From: Nitrospirota bacterium
GTDB taxonomy: Bacteria; Nitrospirota; Thermodesulfovibrionia; UBA6902
NCBI GenBank assembly: GCA_016215115.1
Contig: JACRLN010000006.1
Span: 53,117-117,116, forward strand
Length of the DNA: 64,000 bases
Reading direction: 5' to 3'
Shown here: one piece after another, positions 63,761 through 64,000 of the stretch
How positions within the stretch are numbered: position 1 is the stretch's first letter
Layout of the letters: the number at the start of each line of letters is the position of its first letter
Translations under genes and position numbers: made by a program
The notes under the pieces: generated by a model
Databases searched by the model: none
What the model saw: the letters and a program-made list of their open reading frames with translations, nothing else
Told to the model about the DNA's origin: nothing

Positions 63761-64000
63761 AGCGAACTATTATAATATCACTATACATAGAGATAGTGTT
63801 ATAGGTGAGTGTTTTGTTTTATCAATTAAAGTTACTATGATTATTGTTGAAAGATAGTCAACAAGTAACCATTCAGTGACGGGGGGTAATTGTAACCATT
63901 CCATTAAATAAATAGCCGCAAAGTTTGCTTATCTCTGCTTAAATTCCATTTAATCTTCCGAATCAATTAGTTGTTTTCATTTATCGTGTTTTTTATCTTG
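63761..64000. other. 240-bp window-terminal region, no gene seen
   Basis: AT-rich. A palindrome-like CACTATACATAGAGATAGTG is at 63780-63799. No supported reading frame. Confidence 0.5.

Overview
The window looks like a chromosomal segment of an anaerobic or microaerophilic Gram-negative bacterium of moderate GC. Outer-membrane porins, a heptosyltransferase, FadL and ZnuA indicate two membranes. NfnAB, a DsrE2/TusA pair, a LarE homologue, a selenoprotein, a c-di-GMP-I riboswitch and sigma-54 control fit Nitrospirota (Thermodesulfovibrionia-like) or a deep deltaproteobacterial relative. The phylum is an inference from gene content, not a measurement.

Layout. 1-10.3 kb is a nitrogen island: a truncated porin, two amtB-PII modules, a class I amidotransferase, a beta-type glutamine synthetase, a third PII and glnE. 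A probable sigma-54 promoter with two upstream dyads precedes the second amtB. 10.4-16 kb is accessory: a small membrane protein, a VapBC pair with a visible operator, two putative DNA-processing genes and a large secreted subtilase. 16-28 kb holds an alpha-type glutamine synthetase, znuACB, an MFS exporter, a c-di-GMP-I riboswitch with terminator in front of a frame-disrupted cell-surface protein gene, cysK, secG, tpiA and ugd. 28-38.4 kb carries envelope and signalling genes: heptosyltransferase, diguanylate cyclase, HDOD, PilZ, a divergent class A PBP, a FliK/FlhB-like pair and a small dihaem cytochrome. 38.5-44.7 kb is argG, dprA, topA and rluD with a MazF remnant behind it. 45-50.5 kb is a PAS-PAS sigma-54 activator followed by a probable sigma-54 promoter and a dsrE2-tusA-DUF302-fadL operon. 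50.6-63.8 kb has a membrane glycosyltransferase, fmdB, transaldolase, a GlcF-like Fe-S protein overlapping larE, rng with a radical-SAM/DUF2344 gene, a two-selenocysteine protein gene that a standard ORF search misses, nfnAB and comF.

How it fits together. Ammonium uptake and assimilation (AmtB, PII, two GS types, GlnE) form one regulatory block. The DGC, PilZ protein and riboswitch show c-di-GMP signalling. The dsrE2-tusA-fadL operon behind a cysteine-motif PAS activator suggests a regulated sulfur or hydrophobic-substrate system. The strongest under-annotated find is the 71-codon gene at 60395-60610: two in-frame UGA codons, each followed at the same distance (18-19 nt to the apical GG) by a bacterial SECIS-like hairpin.

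The DNA between genes is crowded with dispersed inverted-repeat elements: a GTCATTCC family (ten full copies and one half), a CCACAGAG family (five copies), and several others. Some have entered coding sequence in frame and produce near-identical peptides in unrelated proteins.
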